DNA of 64,000 nt from Pseudomonas sp. PA15(2017). GTDB taxonomy: Bacteria; Pseudomonadota; Gammaproteobacteria; Pseudomonadales; Pseudomonadaceae. Below, in pieces: positions 63,372 to 64,000 of this stretch. The stretch lies in assembly GCF_001945395.1 (NCBI RefSeq), contig NZ_MSXV01000009.1:1-64000 (forward strand), read 5' to 3'. Each line of letters starts with the position of its first letter. Position 1 is the first letter of the stretch. Made by a program: the position numbers and the translations under genes. Under the pieces are notes generated by a model that saw only the letters and a list, made by a program, of their open reading frames with translations, ran no database searches and was not told the DNA's origin.

Positions 63372-64000
63372 TCGCCGGCCTCCCCGTCACCAATCAGGCG
63401 GCCGCGTTGCAAGGTGAGCATGCGGTGGCGCATGCGCGCGATCAGCGCCAGGTCGTGACTGGCGATCAGTACGCTGGTGCCGAGGCGGTTGATGTCTTCG
63501 AATACGCCCATGATTTCCGCCGCCAGACGCGGGTCGAGGTTACCGGTGGGTTCGTCGGCCAGCAGCAGGGCCGGACGATGGACGATGGCGCGGGCGATGC
63601 CGACGCGCTGTTGCTGCCCGGTGGACAGGTCACCGGGAAACTGCTCGGCCTTGTCGCTCAGCGAGACCCGCTCCAGCGCCGAACCGACGCGGCGGCCGAT
63701 ATCGCTCTTGGACAGGCCGAGGATCTGCAGCGGCAGGGCCACGTTGTCGAACACGCTGCGGTCGAACAGCAGCTGGTGGTTCTGGAACACCACGCCGATC
63801 TGCCGGCGCAGGAAGGGAATCTGCGCGTTGCTGATCTGCCCCAGGTCCTGCCCGGCCAGCAGCAGCTTGCCCGAGGTCGGGCGCTCCATGGCCAGCAGCA
63901 GGCGCAGCAGGGTGCTCTTGCCGGCGCCGGAGTGGCCGGTGACGAACAGGAACTCGCCGCGCCGCACGCGGAAACTCAACTCATGCAACCCGACATGACC
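63368..64000 (-). CDS. ftsE: cell-division ATP-binding protein FtsE (5' end outside window)
   Basis: The visible 210 residues begin at GHVGLHELSFRV, so roughly the first dozen codons are beyond base 64000. Walker A is GHSGAGKST, signature LSTGQQQRVGIAR and Walker B ALLLADEPTGNLD, followed by SHDLALIARM. It is the ATPase partner of FtsX and joins ATP hydrolysis to septal peptidoglycan splitting. Confidence 0.95.
   Translation of the reverse strand, partial: GHVGLHELSFRVRRGEFLFVTGHSGAGKSTLLRLLLAMERPTSGKLLLAGQDLGQISNAQIPFLRRQIGVVFQNHQLLFDRSVFDNVALPLQILGLSKSDIGRRVGSALERVSLSDKAEQFPGDLSTGQQQRVGIARAIVHRPALLLADEPTGNLDPRLAAEIMGVFEDINRLGTSVLIASHDLALIARMRHRMLTLQRGRLIGDGEAGE

Overview
The window is chromosomal DNA of a Pseudomonas-type gammaproteobacterium. 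The evidence is high G+C, REP elements (core GGAGCGGGCCATGCCCGC) between genes, and diagnostic pseudomonad genes: gbcAB, dgcAB, gbdR, cdhR/caiX, oscA, algB-kinB, ampDh2, crc. No rRNA, tRNA or CRISPR array was recognised. Almost all of the window is ordinary core chromosome. The accessory traces are an IS3-family end at the left edge, a small family of inverted-repeat (MITE-like) elements, and a gene-poor stretch packed with DnaA-box-like repeats.

1-24.7 kb is a compact quaternary-amine locus. From the left it holds a transposase tail, a threonine aldolase remnant, gbcB and gbcA (glycine betaine to dimethylglycine), cdhB-cdhA-cdhC-caiX with divergent cdhR (carnitine to glycine betaine), an M19-like dipeptidase homologue, a V4R/DUF5943-type protein, dgcA-dgcB-etfA-etfB plus a small ORF (dimethylglycine to sarcosine with its electron path), gbdR, and the cbcVWX ABC importer with an extra OpuAC-type binding protein. 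The genes form a line: import by Cbc/CaiX, carnitine to glycine betaine by Cdh, then demethylation by Gbc and Dgc. GbdR and CdhR are the expected regulators. Sarcosine oxidase, glyA and sdaB are not in the window.

24.8-33.9 kb is oxyanion uptake. modABC sits behind a near-perfect ModE palindrome. A hydrolase/AAA+ regulator pair is divergent from oscA-sbp-cysTWA (sulfate and sulfur-starvation functions).

33.9-45.4 kb is envelope and stress: two membrane proteins, then five small minus-strand genes (Ivy-type lysozyme inhibitor, DUF1328, an anchored peptide, a four-helix-bundle protein, a BON protein), the algB-kinB two-component system, ampDh2, a MarC-family gene and a DASH cryptochrome.

45.4-53.7 kb is the phosphate region on the minus strand: pstS (with Pho box), pstC, pstA, pstB, phoU and a response regulator. 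A MITE-like element lies between pstS and pstC. 53.8-64 kb is housekeeping: an acyl-CoA thioesterase, a DUF4124 protein, pyrE, crc, an EamA transporter, trmB, thiG, thiS, a DUF423 protein, mtgA, rpoH, ftsX and ftsE (ftsE runs off the window).

The features most worth a second look are the regularly spaced DnaA-box-like array at about 559-1543, with two further copies at 17.6-17.8 kb; the AAA+ regulator with GAHQGA in place of GAFTGA and no helix-turn-helix; and the MITE-like family. All calls were made by reading the sequence; no database search was possible.
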